The notes beneath the pieces are model-generated. The model saw only the letters and a list, made by a program, of their open reading frames with translations, ran no database searches and was not told the origin of the DNA. 64,000 nt of DNA from an uncultured Collinsella sp. (GTDB lineage: Bacteria > Actinomycetota > Coriobacteriia > Coriobacteriales > Coriobacteriaceae). Of this stretch, positions 57,529 to 64,000 are shown piece after piece. Position numbers and translations under genes: made by a program. The DNA lies in contig CABUPH010000005.1 of NCBI GenBank assembly GCA_902493375.1, positions 67,268 through 131,267 on the forward strand, given 5' to 3'. Numbering within the stretch: position 1 is the stretch's first letter; every line of letters begins with the position of its first letter.

Positions 57529-58275
57529 ATGGAAAAGCTGGGAGTTATCGGCGGCATGGGCGCCGAGGCCACGTCGTATTACTACGACCAGGTGGTGCGT
57601 CATACGGCTGCTGCCTGTGATCAAGAACATATCGACATGGTGGTGCTCTCCAAGTCGACCATGCCCGACCGCACGCTGGCCATTAAGACCGGCGAGCATG
57701 CCAAGCTGCTGGCGACCATGAAAGAGTGTGCCCAGGCACTCGAGTCGCTGGGCTGTGCGCACATTGCCATTCCCTGCAACACGTCACACTACTTCTACGA
57801 CCAGATCCAGTCGTTTACGAAGGTGCCGATTATCCACATGCCGCGTGAGTCGGTGCGCTATGCTCTGGCCGGTGCGGTGATGGGGGAGTGCGAGTTCGAC
57901 CCCAACTTGAGTATGCCGGCCGAGCCGGTGCACAAGATTGGCATTATGGGAACCGACGGAACCGTGGGCGCGGGCGTCTACGGCCGCGAATGCGAGGCTG
58001 CGGGTGTTGAGGTCGTCTATCCCAGCGAGAAACGTCAGAACGATGTGATGTCGCTTATCTACGATGATGTGAAGGCCGGACGTGAGCCCGATATGGATAA
58101 GTTCGACCGCGTGATGTGGGAGTTCGCCCGTAGCGGCTGCGACCGCGTCATTCTGGCCTGCACCGAGCTATCGGTGCTGCAGAAGTACCGAGAGATGCCC
58201 GAGATCACCCTCGACGCCATGGATGTCCTGGTGCGCGAATCCATCATCCGCAGCGGCGCTCCCTACCGCCTCTAG
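57529..58275 (+). CDS. Aspartate/amino-acid racemase
   Basis: 248-residue PLP-independent racemase of the Asp/Glu/hydantoin family. Two catalytic cysteines are present: Cys83 in IPCNTSHYF and Cys211 in ILACTELSVL. The N-terminal LGVIGGMGAEATSYYYDQ matches aspartate racemases. It would provide D-aspartate for the adjacent ATP-grasp ligase. AAGGAGG at 57517-57523 fixes the ATG; the upstream in-frame GTG/ATG region at 57445 is not used. A dispersed repeat and a terminator follow. Confidence 0.9.
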   Translation: MEKLGVIGGMGAEATSYYYDQVVRHTAAACDQEHIDMVVLSKSTMPDRTLAIKTGEHAKLLATMKECAQALESLGCAHIAIPCNTSHYFYDQIQSFTKVPIIHMPRESVRYALAGAVMGECEFDPNLSMPAEPVHKIGIMGTDGTVGAGVYGRECEAAGVEVVYPSEKRQNDVMSLIYDDVKAGREPDMDKFDRVMWEFARSGCDRVILACTELSVLQKYREMPEITLDAMDVLVRESIIRSGAPYRL

Positions 58276-58281
58276 CTTCCG

Positions 58282-58317
58282 ACCCGCCAAAAAGGGACAG
58301 GTTAATTTTGGTAGGTT
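58282..58317 (+). repeat. Dispersed GGGACAGGTT-type repeat, copy 4
   Basis: ACCCGCCAAAAAGGGACAG then GTTAATTTTGGTAGGTTT; closest to copy 3 (12428, inverted). Starts 7 bp after the racemase stop. Confidence 0.75.
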
Positions 58318-58335
58318 TTATCTGATGAAACAGTA

Positions 58336-58374
58336 AAGGCCTCGACTCGTTTGGTGCGAGTCGAGGCCTTTTGC
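58336..58374 (+). terminator. Terminator after the racemase
   Basis: 14-bp perfect arms AAGGCCTCGACTCG (58336-58349) and CGAGTCGAGGCCTT (58357-58370), then TTTT. Confidence 0.9.
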
Positions 58375-58400
58375 GTTGGGCGGTTGATGTCGGTGGTGAA

Positions 58401-59147
58401 CTAGAACAGGAAGCCGATGGCGATGAGGGCGATGCTGACGATGAGCACGGCGATGTCCAGGCCCTTGACGGGATAGCGCTTGTACGAGCTGGCGCGCGTG
58501 CGCAGGTAGAAGCCGCGCTGCTCGGCGGCAAGCGCGGTGGCGTCGGTCTTGCCCACGCTCGAGATAAGCAGCGGCACGCATAGCGGCAGCATGAGTTTGA
58601 GCTTTTTGATGGGGTTTTTGGTGTCGTACTCGACGCCGCGTGCGGTCTGCGCCTCCATGATGGCGTTCATCTCCTGACCAAACACCGGCACAAAGCGCAG
58701 CGCCGTGGTAAAGGTAAAGGCATAGCGATACGGCACGTGCAGCACCTCGACGCAGGCGTTGGCAAGGTCGTTGAGCTTGGTCACCATGAGCATCAGGATG
58801 AGCGGAAGCGCCGCGCCCAGCAGGCGCAGGCAGGCCTTCGATCCTGTGATGAGGCCCGTGTCGGTGATAAAGCCCCACACCACGTTGCCATCGCGCATAA
58901 AGGCCAGCTGGAGCACCAGCATGATAAGCGCGAGCGGAATCAGCAACTTGAGCAGCGAGAACAGACGGTCGACGACGCCGGCGTAGGCGCCCAGCGCAAG
59001 GGTGAGTGCCAAAAAGCCCAACAGCGCAACATAGGTGTCGGACAAAAAGATGCCGATAATGATGGCGGCGGCGAGGCCCAGTTTGACGACGGGGTTCAGG
59101 CGATGCAGCAGCGTATCGCCCGGCATGTAGTCGATGACGTTAACCAC
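58401..59147 (-). CDS. ecfT: ECF transporter transmembrane subunit EcfT
   Basis: 248-residue energy-coupling-factor T component, about five membrane helices. It has the EcfT start DYMPGDTLLHRLNPVVKL and the coupling motifs of the family in ARGVEYDTKNPIKKLKLM (A-R-G) and EQRGFYLRTRAS. It links the S component to the ATPases. GTG 59147 is chosen: GGAGATGG lies upstream and it overlaps the ATPase stop by 8 bp; the ATG at 59180 would overlap further. Third gene of the S-AA-T operon. Confidence 0.9.
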   Translation of the reverse strand: MVNVIDYMPGDTLLHRLNPVVKLGLAAAIIIGIFLSDTYVALLGFLALTLALGAYAGVVDRLFSLLKLLIPLALIMLVLQLAFMRDGNVVWGFITDTGLITGSKACLRLLGAALPLILMLMVTKLNDLANACVEVLHVPYRYAFTFTTALRFVPVFGQEMNAIMEAQTARGVEYDTKNPIKKLKLMLPLCVPLLISSVGKTDATALAAEQRGFYLRTRASSYKRYPVKGLDIAVLIVSIALIAIGFLF

Positions 59148-60891
59148 GGTGGACCATCTCCTTGGTAATTCGAACGACATCGGTGACCTCGCTCACCTGC
59201 GCAAAAGCGGGCGAGACGGAAGATGCCAGACGGCGCGAGAGTTCAATAACCTGGGGAGGCTCCACGTAGGCACGCCGCATGAGATCGATGTTCGAGAACA
59301 GCTCGTGCGTGCGGCCGCGGTCGAGGATGCGGCCGTCGGCCATTACTACGATGCGCTCGGCAAAGTCGGAGACGACTTCCATGTCGTGGCAGACCATGAT
59401 GACGGCGCATCCGCGCTCGGCCATGGTGCGCACGGTTTCCATGACGGTCATGCACTCGCGGTAGTCAAGGCCGCTCGTGGGCTCGTCGAGCACGACGATC
59501 TTGGGCTCAACCACTACGACGGAGGCAAGTGCCACCATTTGTCGCTGGCCGCGCGAAAGCGAGAAAGGCGCCTCATCGGCAGGCAGGCCAAATCGGTCGA
59601 TGACGAGCTGGGCGCGACGCAGTGCCTCGGCACGGTCGATGCCGCCAAGCTCCAGGCCAAAGGCGACCTCGTCGAGTACGGTATCCTTGCAGATCTGGCG
59701 GTCGGGGTTTTGGAAGAGGGTCGCGACCTCGCGAGCGATGCGGCTCGTGGGAACGGCTGCGGTATCCAGTCCCGTGACGCGCACGCTGCCCGAGGCGGGC
59801 TTAAGCAGGCCTGTGAGCAGTTTGGTGAGCGTGGTCTTGCCGGCACCGTTCTGGCCGACGATGCCCACGAGCTCGCCAGGATAGAGCGTCAGGCTAAGGT
59901 CGTGTACGGCGGCGCCGCCATTGGGATAGGCAAACTCAACATGGTCGAAGGTGAGTACGGGTTCGGCGTCCTTGGCATGAGGACGCAACGACGGTGCATG
60001 CGGGGAACCGACGGGCGCCTGGGCTTCGATGGCCGCGTGTGCGGGGTCGACGATGCCCGAAATCAGGCGCTCGGCCTCATCGACATCCAGGCAAGGGGTA
60101 CCGCTTGCCAGACCATCGGCCTCGAGGCTATTGAAGATGCGCGTGACGCGGGGACAGTCGACGCCAATGGTACGAAGTTCATCGGTATGCGCGAAGACCT
60201 CGTGTGGCTCGCCCTGCAGTGCGATTTCGCCATGGTTGAGCACGAGCACGCGGTTGCAGTACTCCGAGAGCAGGGCGACCTTTTGCTCAACGACGACGAT
60301 GGTGATTCCAAGTGCGCGGTTTGCCTCACGCAGCGTCTCGAAGACCAACGTGGAGCTAGCGGGGTCGAGTGCCGCGGTGGGCTCGTCGAGAACCAAGACG
60401 CGCGGACGCATGGCGAGGATGGCGGCGATGGCTACCTTTTGCTTCTGTCCGCCCGAGAGGGTGGCGATCTCGCGGTCGCGCAGGTCGCTGATGCCGACGG
60501 TCTCGAGCGTTCCGCTCACGCGCCGCTCGATCTGGTCGTGGGGAACGCCAAAGTTCTCGAGGCCAAAGAGCATCTCGTCCTCGACGACCGAGGCGACCAT
60601 CTGTGTGTCGATGTCCTGCAACACGCTGCCGACGATCTGCGACACATCGGTGAGCGAGACTTCGCAGGTGTCGTGGTCGTCAACCATGACGGACCCAAAG
60701 AACGTGCCGGTGTAGTGGTGGGGCACGGCACCCGACAGACAGGCGGCAAGCGTGGACTTGCCGGCGCCCGAGGGCCCGATGATGCCGATGAAATCTCCCT
60801 TGTTCACGCTGAGCGAGATGTGGCTGAGCGCCTGCTCGGTCTGCGTGCCATAGGAGAACGAGACATCGTCGACGTTGATGATCGTTTCCAT
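59140..60891 (-). CDS. ECF transporter ATPase, two ABC domains fused (EcfA-EcfA)
   Basis: 583 residues. First domain: Walker A GPSGAGKSTLA (~40-50), signature LSGGQKQKVAI, Walker B VLVLDEPTAALD. Second domain: Walker A GQNGAGKTTLT, signature LSRGQRQMVAL (Arg replaces the usual second Gly), Walker B IVVLDEPTSGLD and switch VCHDMEV. In most ECF systems the A1 and A2 subunits are separate; fusion supports a dedicated rather than shared module. Energises uptake through S and T subunits. ATG 60891 follows AAAGG; a long intergenic hairpin lies upstream. Confidence 0.92.
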   Translation of the reverse strand: METIINVDDVSFSYGTQTEQALSHISLSVNKGDFIGIIGPSGAGKSTLAACLSGAVPHHYTGTFFGSVMVDDHDTCEVSLTDVSQIVGSVLQDIDTQMVASVVEDEMLFGLENFGVPHDQIERRVSGTLETVGISDLRDREIATLSGGQKQKVAIAAILAMRPRVLVLDEPTAALDPASSTLVFETLREANRALGITIVVVEQKVALLSEYCNRVLVLNHGEIALQGEPHEVFAHTDELRTIGVDCPRVTRIFNSLEADGLASGTPCLDVDEAERLISGIVDPAHAAIEAQAPVGSPHAPSLRPHAKDAEPVLTFDHVEFAYPNGGAAVHDLSLTLYPGELVGIVGQNGAGKTTLTKLLTGLLKPASGSVRVTGLDTAAVPTSRIAREVATLFQNPDRQICKDTVLDEVAFGLELGGIDRAEALRRAQLVIDRFGLPADEAPFSLSRGQRQMVALASVVVVEPKIVVLDEPTSGLDYRECMTVMETVRTMAERGCAVIMVCHDMEVVSDFAERIVVMADGRILDRGRTHELFSNIDLMRRAYVEPPQVIELSRRLASSVSPAFAQVSEVTDVVRITKEMVHRG

Positions 60892-60911
60892 GGATACCTT
60901 TCATAGTCATT

Positions 60912-60951
60912 GGGGACGTTCTTAAATGACCAGTCGTTTAAGAACGTCCCC
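60912..60951. repeat. GGGGACGTTCTTAAA hairpin repeat between S and A genes
   Basis: 15-bp perfect inverted arms GGGGACGTTCTTAAA (60912-60926) and TTTAAGAACGTCCCC (60937-60951), loop TGACCAGTCG. It has the look of a repeated intergenic unit rather than a terminator; a partial related GGGACAGTC follows at 60968. Confidence 0.65.
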
Positions 60952-60997
60952 AAAAGCTAGTCGTTTGGGACAGTCTTTACCGATGGGGCACTGTGGG

Positions 60998-61570
60998 TTA
61001 GTTGAGCCTAAGGGCCTTCTGGATGGGCAAGTAGAGGGCGCCGACCAGAATGGCGTTAAAGACGGCGGTCATGGCGACGACGGGCAACATGGCGGCGGCG
61101 AGCTCGCCGACCACGCCGAGCATGGCCATCTTGATGACCATGAAGATGACGCCGGAGACAAAGGTGGTCAGGAAGGTTGCGACAATGGCGATCGCGGGCT
61201 TGACCTGACCGTTCTTGCCGGCGGCGTTGACGATGCCGGCCATGAGCATGGCGGCGATGCCCTCGGCGGCAAAATCGACGAACGGCGAAGTGGTGGTGAT
61301 CTGGATTACGGCAGCCGAGATGAGGCCAATGACGAGCGCCTGGCCGATGTTGGGGCGAACGACCAGGATGGTGAGGCAGAAGGCCGAGATGATGAACTCG
61401 GGGCTGATCATGCCGCCCGAGATGCCTGAGATGGCCTTGCCGACGGTGAAGTTGAGGATGAAGCCGGCGGCGAGCAGGATGGCAAGCAGGACGAGGGCGC
61501 GGACATCGAGTTTGCCACGGTCGGCGGTCTGGACGGTGCGGGGCTGGGTGGCGGTGGTGTTCTGAGACAT
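60998..61570 (-). CDS. ECF transporter S component, tryptophan-type (TrpP-like)
   Basis: 190-residue substrate-binding membrane protein of an ECF importer. Pattern is close to TrpP of Bacillus: GGMISPEFIISAFCLTILVV, NIGQALVIGLISAAVIQITTTSPF, AEGIAAMLMAGIVNA and SGVIFMVIKMAMLGVVGELAAAMLPVVAMTAVFN. AAAGGAT precedes ATG 61570. Independently, the leader upstream encodes three Trp codons before a terminator, so tryptophan is the best-supported substrate. First structural gene of the S-AA-T operon. Confidence 0.85.
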   Translation of the reverse strand: MSQNTTATQPRTVQTADRGKLDVRALVLLAILLAAGFILNFTVGKAISGISGGMISPEFIISAFCLTILVVRPNIGQALVIGLISAAVIQITTTSPFVDFAAEGIAAMLMAGIVNAAGKNGQVKPAIAIVATFLTTFVSGVIFMVIKMAMLGVVGELAAAMLPVVAMTAVFNAILVGALYLPIQKALRLN

Positions 61571-61645
61571 GGTGAAAATCCTTTCGGAATGGGAGTGCAA
61601 GAGAAAAGCGGAGGCGCGTGATGCGAATGCGATCGGGCTCGAGAT

Positions 61646-61676
61646 AGAAAAAGGCCCCCGGTCGAAACCGGAGGCC
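61646..61676 (-). terminator. Attenuator terminator of the tryptophan leader
   Basis: Minus-strand hairpin of GGCCTCCGG (61676-61668) and CCGGGGGCC (61661-61653), with one G-A mismatch, then TTTTT. The 3' arm/loop contains TCGACCG, complementary to CGGTCGA in the leader peptide codons (61721-61727), giving the competing antiterminator. Confidence 0.8.
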
Positions 61677-61714
61677 TTCCAATCACCTAGAGCGCAAAAA
61701 CAGGCGTGAGGGAC

Positions 61715-61783
61715 TCACTGTCGACCGATCGTATTCGCATCACGCCACCACCAGTTGTTGAGAGACTTCATCGTGTTCTTCAT
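61715..61783 (-). CDS. Tryptophan leader peptide
   Basis: 22-codon ORF, too short for most gene finders. Starts ATG 61783, 7 bp after AAAGGAG; reads MKNTMKSLNN-WWW-RDAN and ends QTGA at 61715. Three consecutive Trp codons (61753-61745) occur at codons 11-13. It is followed by an attenuator terminator and then the ECF S component. When Trp-tRNA is scarce a ribosome stalled on the Trp codons would leave CGGTCGA (17 nt downstream) free to pair with the terminator's 3' arm. Confidence 0.9.
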   Translation of the reverse strand: MKNTMKSLNNWWWRDANTIGRQ

Positions 61784-61841
61784 GTTGGTGGCTCCTTTCG
61801 TGATGCCGTGGCGCGGTCGCGCCTAATTGCTGTTGCGCTGC

Positions 61842-61847
61842 ACTATA
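61842..61847 (-). promoter_or_regulatory. -10 element of the tryptophan leader transcript
   Basis: TATAGT read on the minus strand, 58 bp upstream of the leader ATG. No strong -35 was seen at the expected distance. Confidence 0.5.
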
Positions 61848-61911
61848 GCACAGTGAAGTGTGTGCTGGGAAATCTTTTTTAAAAAGATTTCAGTGGTGTT
61901 TCCCGCCGGTC

Positions 61912-61963
61912 AAAAAGGCGGGCTGAGCGGGCGAAGCTGCCATTGCTGCCTTGCCCGCTCAGC
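61912..61963 (-). terminator. Terminator of the C69 dipeptidase gene
   Basis: 11-bp perfect arms GCTGAGCGGGC and GCCCGCTCAGC (61953-61963 and 61922-61932), followed on the minus strand by CCGCCTTTTTG. Confidence 0.8.
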
Positions 61964-61970
61964 TAAGACG

Positions 61971-63917
61971 TTACTCCTTATTGCGACGGTAGAGGAAGTA
62001 ACCGCCCGCGGAGATGACGGCAACGCCAGCGATGGCGAATGCAGCCACCGCGCGGCCATCAAAACGATCGCCGGTGGTGGGCAGGCCGCCCTTGGTGTTC
62101 GTCTTGTTGGTGGTTACCGTGGTCGTGGTGTCCGACTTGCCAGGCTTCTCGGGCTTGGTGGTGGGCTGCTCGGGCTTAGCGGGCTTCTCGGGGGTGCCGG
62201 GCTGCTCAGGAGTGCCAGGCTGCTCGGGAGTTCCAGGCTGATCAGGGGTCACCGGGTCGGTGGCAAGAGCGTCCTTGGCATAGGTGATGGAAACCTTGAG
62301 GCCGTTGGTCTCAGTGTTTAGATCGCTCGGAGTGAAGGGCTCGTCAAAGTTTCCGGCCTTCTGATAGGCGCGCATCTCCTGGAGCAGGGCTTTGCACTTG
62401 ACGTAGGTGTTCTCGGTGGCAGCCTTGCCGGCCTTGTTGGCCAGAGCGGTGCGGCCCTCGGTGGTCGTCTCGGCCAGCATGGCGGTGTCGACTTCCTTGT
62501 TCTGCTCGATGAGCTCATTCTGCAGGGCGTCGAGGTAGGCGCGGACGTTGGTGCCAAGGGTGTCGGGGTTCTCAAAGCAGAGCGAGCTGATGTCCATGAG
62601 AATGTAGTTGATGGAGTTCTCGGGTTCCTCGTTGTACACGACGTCTTTCACGCTGCAGTGATCGAAGGAGACGGTCTGATCGCTGAAGTACGGGCTAACC
62701 TCAGTTATCAAAGCGGAGTACAGCGGGATGGCAACAGAGTACGCGGCGCGGGAGAGCATCTCCCACTGGATGGTAGCGACTTCTGGATCATACCCGCGAC
62801 GAATCTGGAAAAGGTTGATTTCGGTGTTGCGCTCGCTGCCGATGGCGTAGACGCCGTCAGTGTTGGCGTTAAGGCCTGGGACGTTTTCGCCGCGGTTGCC
62901 GAAGGCGCGAATCAGCTCAAAGGTGCTCCAGCCAGACTTGCTAGGCTTGAAGAACAGGGGCTGGATTTCGCTGACCATAGCTCCCTTTTGGGCGGGTTTT
63001 TCATCCTTCTTAACGGTGATAATGTCGTAATCCGTGCCTTCGGTCAGCGGACTAGCAAAATAATTGCGGCCTTGCACATAGCGGGACCACTGGTGAACGC
63101 CAGAATCGGCGAGGCTTTCGCCATACGTTTTGGCAACGTCGAACTTGCCGTCTGTGTACTTAGCGAAACCCTTTTCCTCGGGCATGGACTGGATGCCCTC
63201 AGAGTGGAGGCAGTTTTCGGTGTCATCGAGGTCGACATCGTAGTTGAGGCTGCCGATGTTGGGGTTGAGTGAGGCGACGTCGTCGGTCAGTTTCATGGCG
63301 ATCCACTGATGGGCGGAAAGCGTGGCGAACAGCCAGGTCTCGTTGTTGTCGGCGATGATGATCTGGTCGTTGGTGCAGACGCCCTTTTCGTCGACCAAGC
63401 TGCCGATGAGTTCGACGCCCTCGCGAGCGGTTGCGCTCTCGCCCAAGATGATGCTGGCATAGCTATATTCGCCCAGACCCACTCCCTCATCGATGGGGTC
63501 TGCTGCTTCGGCATCCTCGTTATAGGAGGTGCTCAGCGTGGCAGAGCAGGACACGCCCTTCTCGTTGATTCCGGCTTCGGAGTAGGCGTCGGTGCGACCC
63601 AACCAGTTGGAGGGGTGGTCGCGTACATAGCTGTAGCGATAGGTAGGCTTATTCGAAGTGTATTCGAAAGCAGATTCAATCGAGCTGTACGTAAAGCCGG
63701 GTTCATGAGCGGGCTCGATGCCATAGTGCTTGAGGTAACGCGCTCCAAAGTCCTCGGCGCGGCCGTAGTACGTGTTGCCGTCGGCCGTAAGGTTTTTGCC
63801 CATGTACATCTGCGTGCAGGCGAGCGCAGATGTCGGCATGGACATGATGGTCGCAGCTCCAAAGGCGAGGCCTATGCCTAGCTTCTTGAGCGCGTTGACG
63901 GGGTGAGTTTTCCTCAT
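61971..63917 (-). CDS. Secreted, sortase-anchored C69-family dipeptidase
   Basis: 648 residues. Signal peptide (1-33) ends SALA, and the next residue Cys34 (ACTQMYMGK) is the N-terminal nucleophile of the C69 (PepD) family. Other family blocks: GNTYYGRAEDFG, GINEKGVSCSATLST, VGLGEYSYASIILG, IADNNETWLFATLSAHQWIAMKLTDD, and YAIGSERNTEINLFQIR. The tail has PGTPEQ repeats, then LPTTG, a membrane helix and RRNKE: a standard sortase substrate. It cleaves dipeptides at the cell surface. An IS3-type end reaches 1-2 bp before the ATG, so its own promoter and ribosome site are displaced; TTG 63962, inside the transposase tail, is an alternative start. Confidence 0.88.
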   Translation of the reverse strand: MRKTHPVNALKKLGIGLAFGAATIMSMPTSALACTQMYMGKNLTADGNTYYGRAEDFGARYLKHYGIEPAHEPGFTYSSIESAFEYTSNKPTYRYSYVRDHPSNWLGRTDAYSEAGINEKGVSCSATLSTSYNEDAEAADPIDEGVGLGEYSYASIILGESATAREGVELIGSLVDEKGVCTNDQIIIADNNETWLFATLSAHQWIAMKLTDDVASLNPNIGSLNYDVDLDDTENCLHSEGIQSMPEEKGFAKYTDGKFDVAKTYGESLADSGVHQWSRYVQGRNYFASPLTEGTDYDIITVKKDEKPAQKGAMVSEIQPLFFKPSKSGWSTFELIRAFGNRGENVPGLNANTDGVYAIGSERNTEINLFQIRRGYDPEVATIQWEMLSRAAYSVAIPLYSALITEVSPYFSDQTVSFDHCSVKDVVYNEEPENSINYILMDISSLCFENPDTLGTNVRAYLDALQNELIEQNKEVDTAMLAETTTEGRTALANKAGKAATENTYVKCKALLQEMRAYQKAGNFDEPFTPSDLNTETNGLKVSITYAKDALATDPVTPDQPGTPEQPGTPEQPGTPEKPAKPEQPTTKPEKPGKSDTTTTVTTNKTNTKGGLPTTGDRFDGRAVAAFAIAGVAVISAGGYFLYRRNKE

Positions 63918-63918
63918 T

Positions 63919-64000
63919 TGGGGGTGCGGACGATTTCTTGGACCGCGCCTAGGCGTATCCAAGCTTCCTGCGGTACTCCATCGGGCTCAGCCACCCGAGG
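63919..64000 (-). mobile_element. IS3-family insertion sequence, right end (rest outside window)
   Basis: The minus strand carries the transposase C-terminus followed by a probable inverted-repeat end (GGTCCAAGAAATCGTCCGCA to the terminal CCCCCA at 63919). The GGACC...GGGGG form fits IS3/IS150-type ends. The insertion junction abuts the dipeptidase start. Confidence 0.7.
63949..64000 (-). CDS. IS3-family transposase, C-terminal fragment
   Basis: Last 16 codons, LGWLSPMEYRRKLGYA, then TAG at 63951-63949. The SPMEYR motif is the conserved C-terminus of IS3-family OrfB transposases (rve superfamily). The rest lies beyond the window. Confidence 0.8.
   Translation of the reverse strand, partial: LGWLSPMEYRRKLGYA

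Noticed and set aside
59134..60906. 590-residue plus-strand frame opposite the ECF ATPase
   Set aside because: Antisense shadow; the minus strand carries complete Walker and signature motifs.
62160..62250. Short direct repeats that could suggest a CRISPR array
   Set aside because: They encode PGTPEQ repeats in the wall-spanning linker of the dipeptidase; unit length and lack of spacers exclude CRISPR.

Overview
The window reads as a chromosomal segment of a Gram-positive, moderately high-GC, anaerobic gut actinobacterium of the Coriobacteriia, most likely a Collinsella. The basis is the GC-rich codon use, cell-wall-anchored surface proteins with LPxTG-like tails, an L-lactate dehydrogenase, amino-acid ABC and ECF importers, Amadori-sugar genes, and short dispersed intergenic repeats built around GGGACAGGTT. 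This assignment is inference from gene content; no rRNA or tRNA gene was seen.

Layout. 1-5 kb: end of a Gfo/Idh/MocA oxidoreductase, endonuclease IV, and a three-gene polar amino-acid ABC importer whose permease carries an unusual extracellular N-terminal domain. 5-10 kb: flavodoxin with a DUF3793 protein, a heavy-metal-associated (HMA) membrane protein behind a CsoR-like operator, and a large sortase-type surface protein. 10-12.4 kb: an SOS-type Y-family polymerase/YolD pair behind a LexA box, then a truncated iron-alcohol-dehydrogenase gene between copies of a dispersed repeat. 12.6-17.8 kb: pgi, whose last 31 bp are repeated exactly at 17,749; the repeats bracket a 3.5-kb element with a VirD4-type ATPase, a ClpP-like protease and an unknown protein, but no integrase. 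18-20.4 kb: deoC and two HAD phosphatases.

20.5-27.3 kb is a GntR-transporter-amidohydrolase-epimerase-deglycase-kinase locus resembling fructoselysine (frl) and fructose-asparagine (fra) pathways, with a clear promoter and inverted-repeat operator. A 228-bp element with 30-bp terminal inverted repeats follows. 27.6-32.3 kb: TatD, TcdA, a candidate small RNA, an SdpR/SdpI pair with its operator, and EttA. 32.4-34.1 kb is an AT-rich insert with a Tat-exported papain-like protein and a lipoprotein. 34-42 kb: two unknown proteins, NadE, an aminotransferase, L-lactate dehydrogenase and a nucleoid-associated protein. 42.4-43.1 kb: a Phd/RelE-type toxin-antitoxin pair with a 42-bp palindromic operator, followed by a strongly folded 108-bp element.

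43.3-48.7 kb is the lysine locus: a lysine riboswitch, lysA and dapA merged into one open frame, dapB, an acetyl-type dapH, and a divergent M20 deacetylase. 48.8-55 kb: HigBA, small membrane and lipoproteins, EcsC, two probable gene remnants, a HTH protein with a membrane Ser/Thr kinase, and a coiled-coil cell-wall hydrolase. 55.3-58.3 kb: a MOSC protein, then an ATP-grasp ligase with aspartate racemase that together suggest D-aspartate incorporation. 58.4-61.8 kb: a complete ECF importer (S, fused A-A, T) preceded by a leader peptide with three consecutive Trp codons and a terminator, which points to a tryptophan importer under transcription attenuation. 61.9-64 kb: a secreted, sortase-anchored C69 dipeptidase whose start codon abuts the end of an IS3-family insertion sequence that runs off the window.
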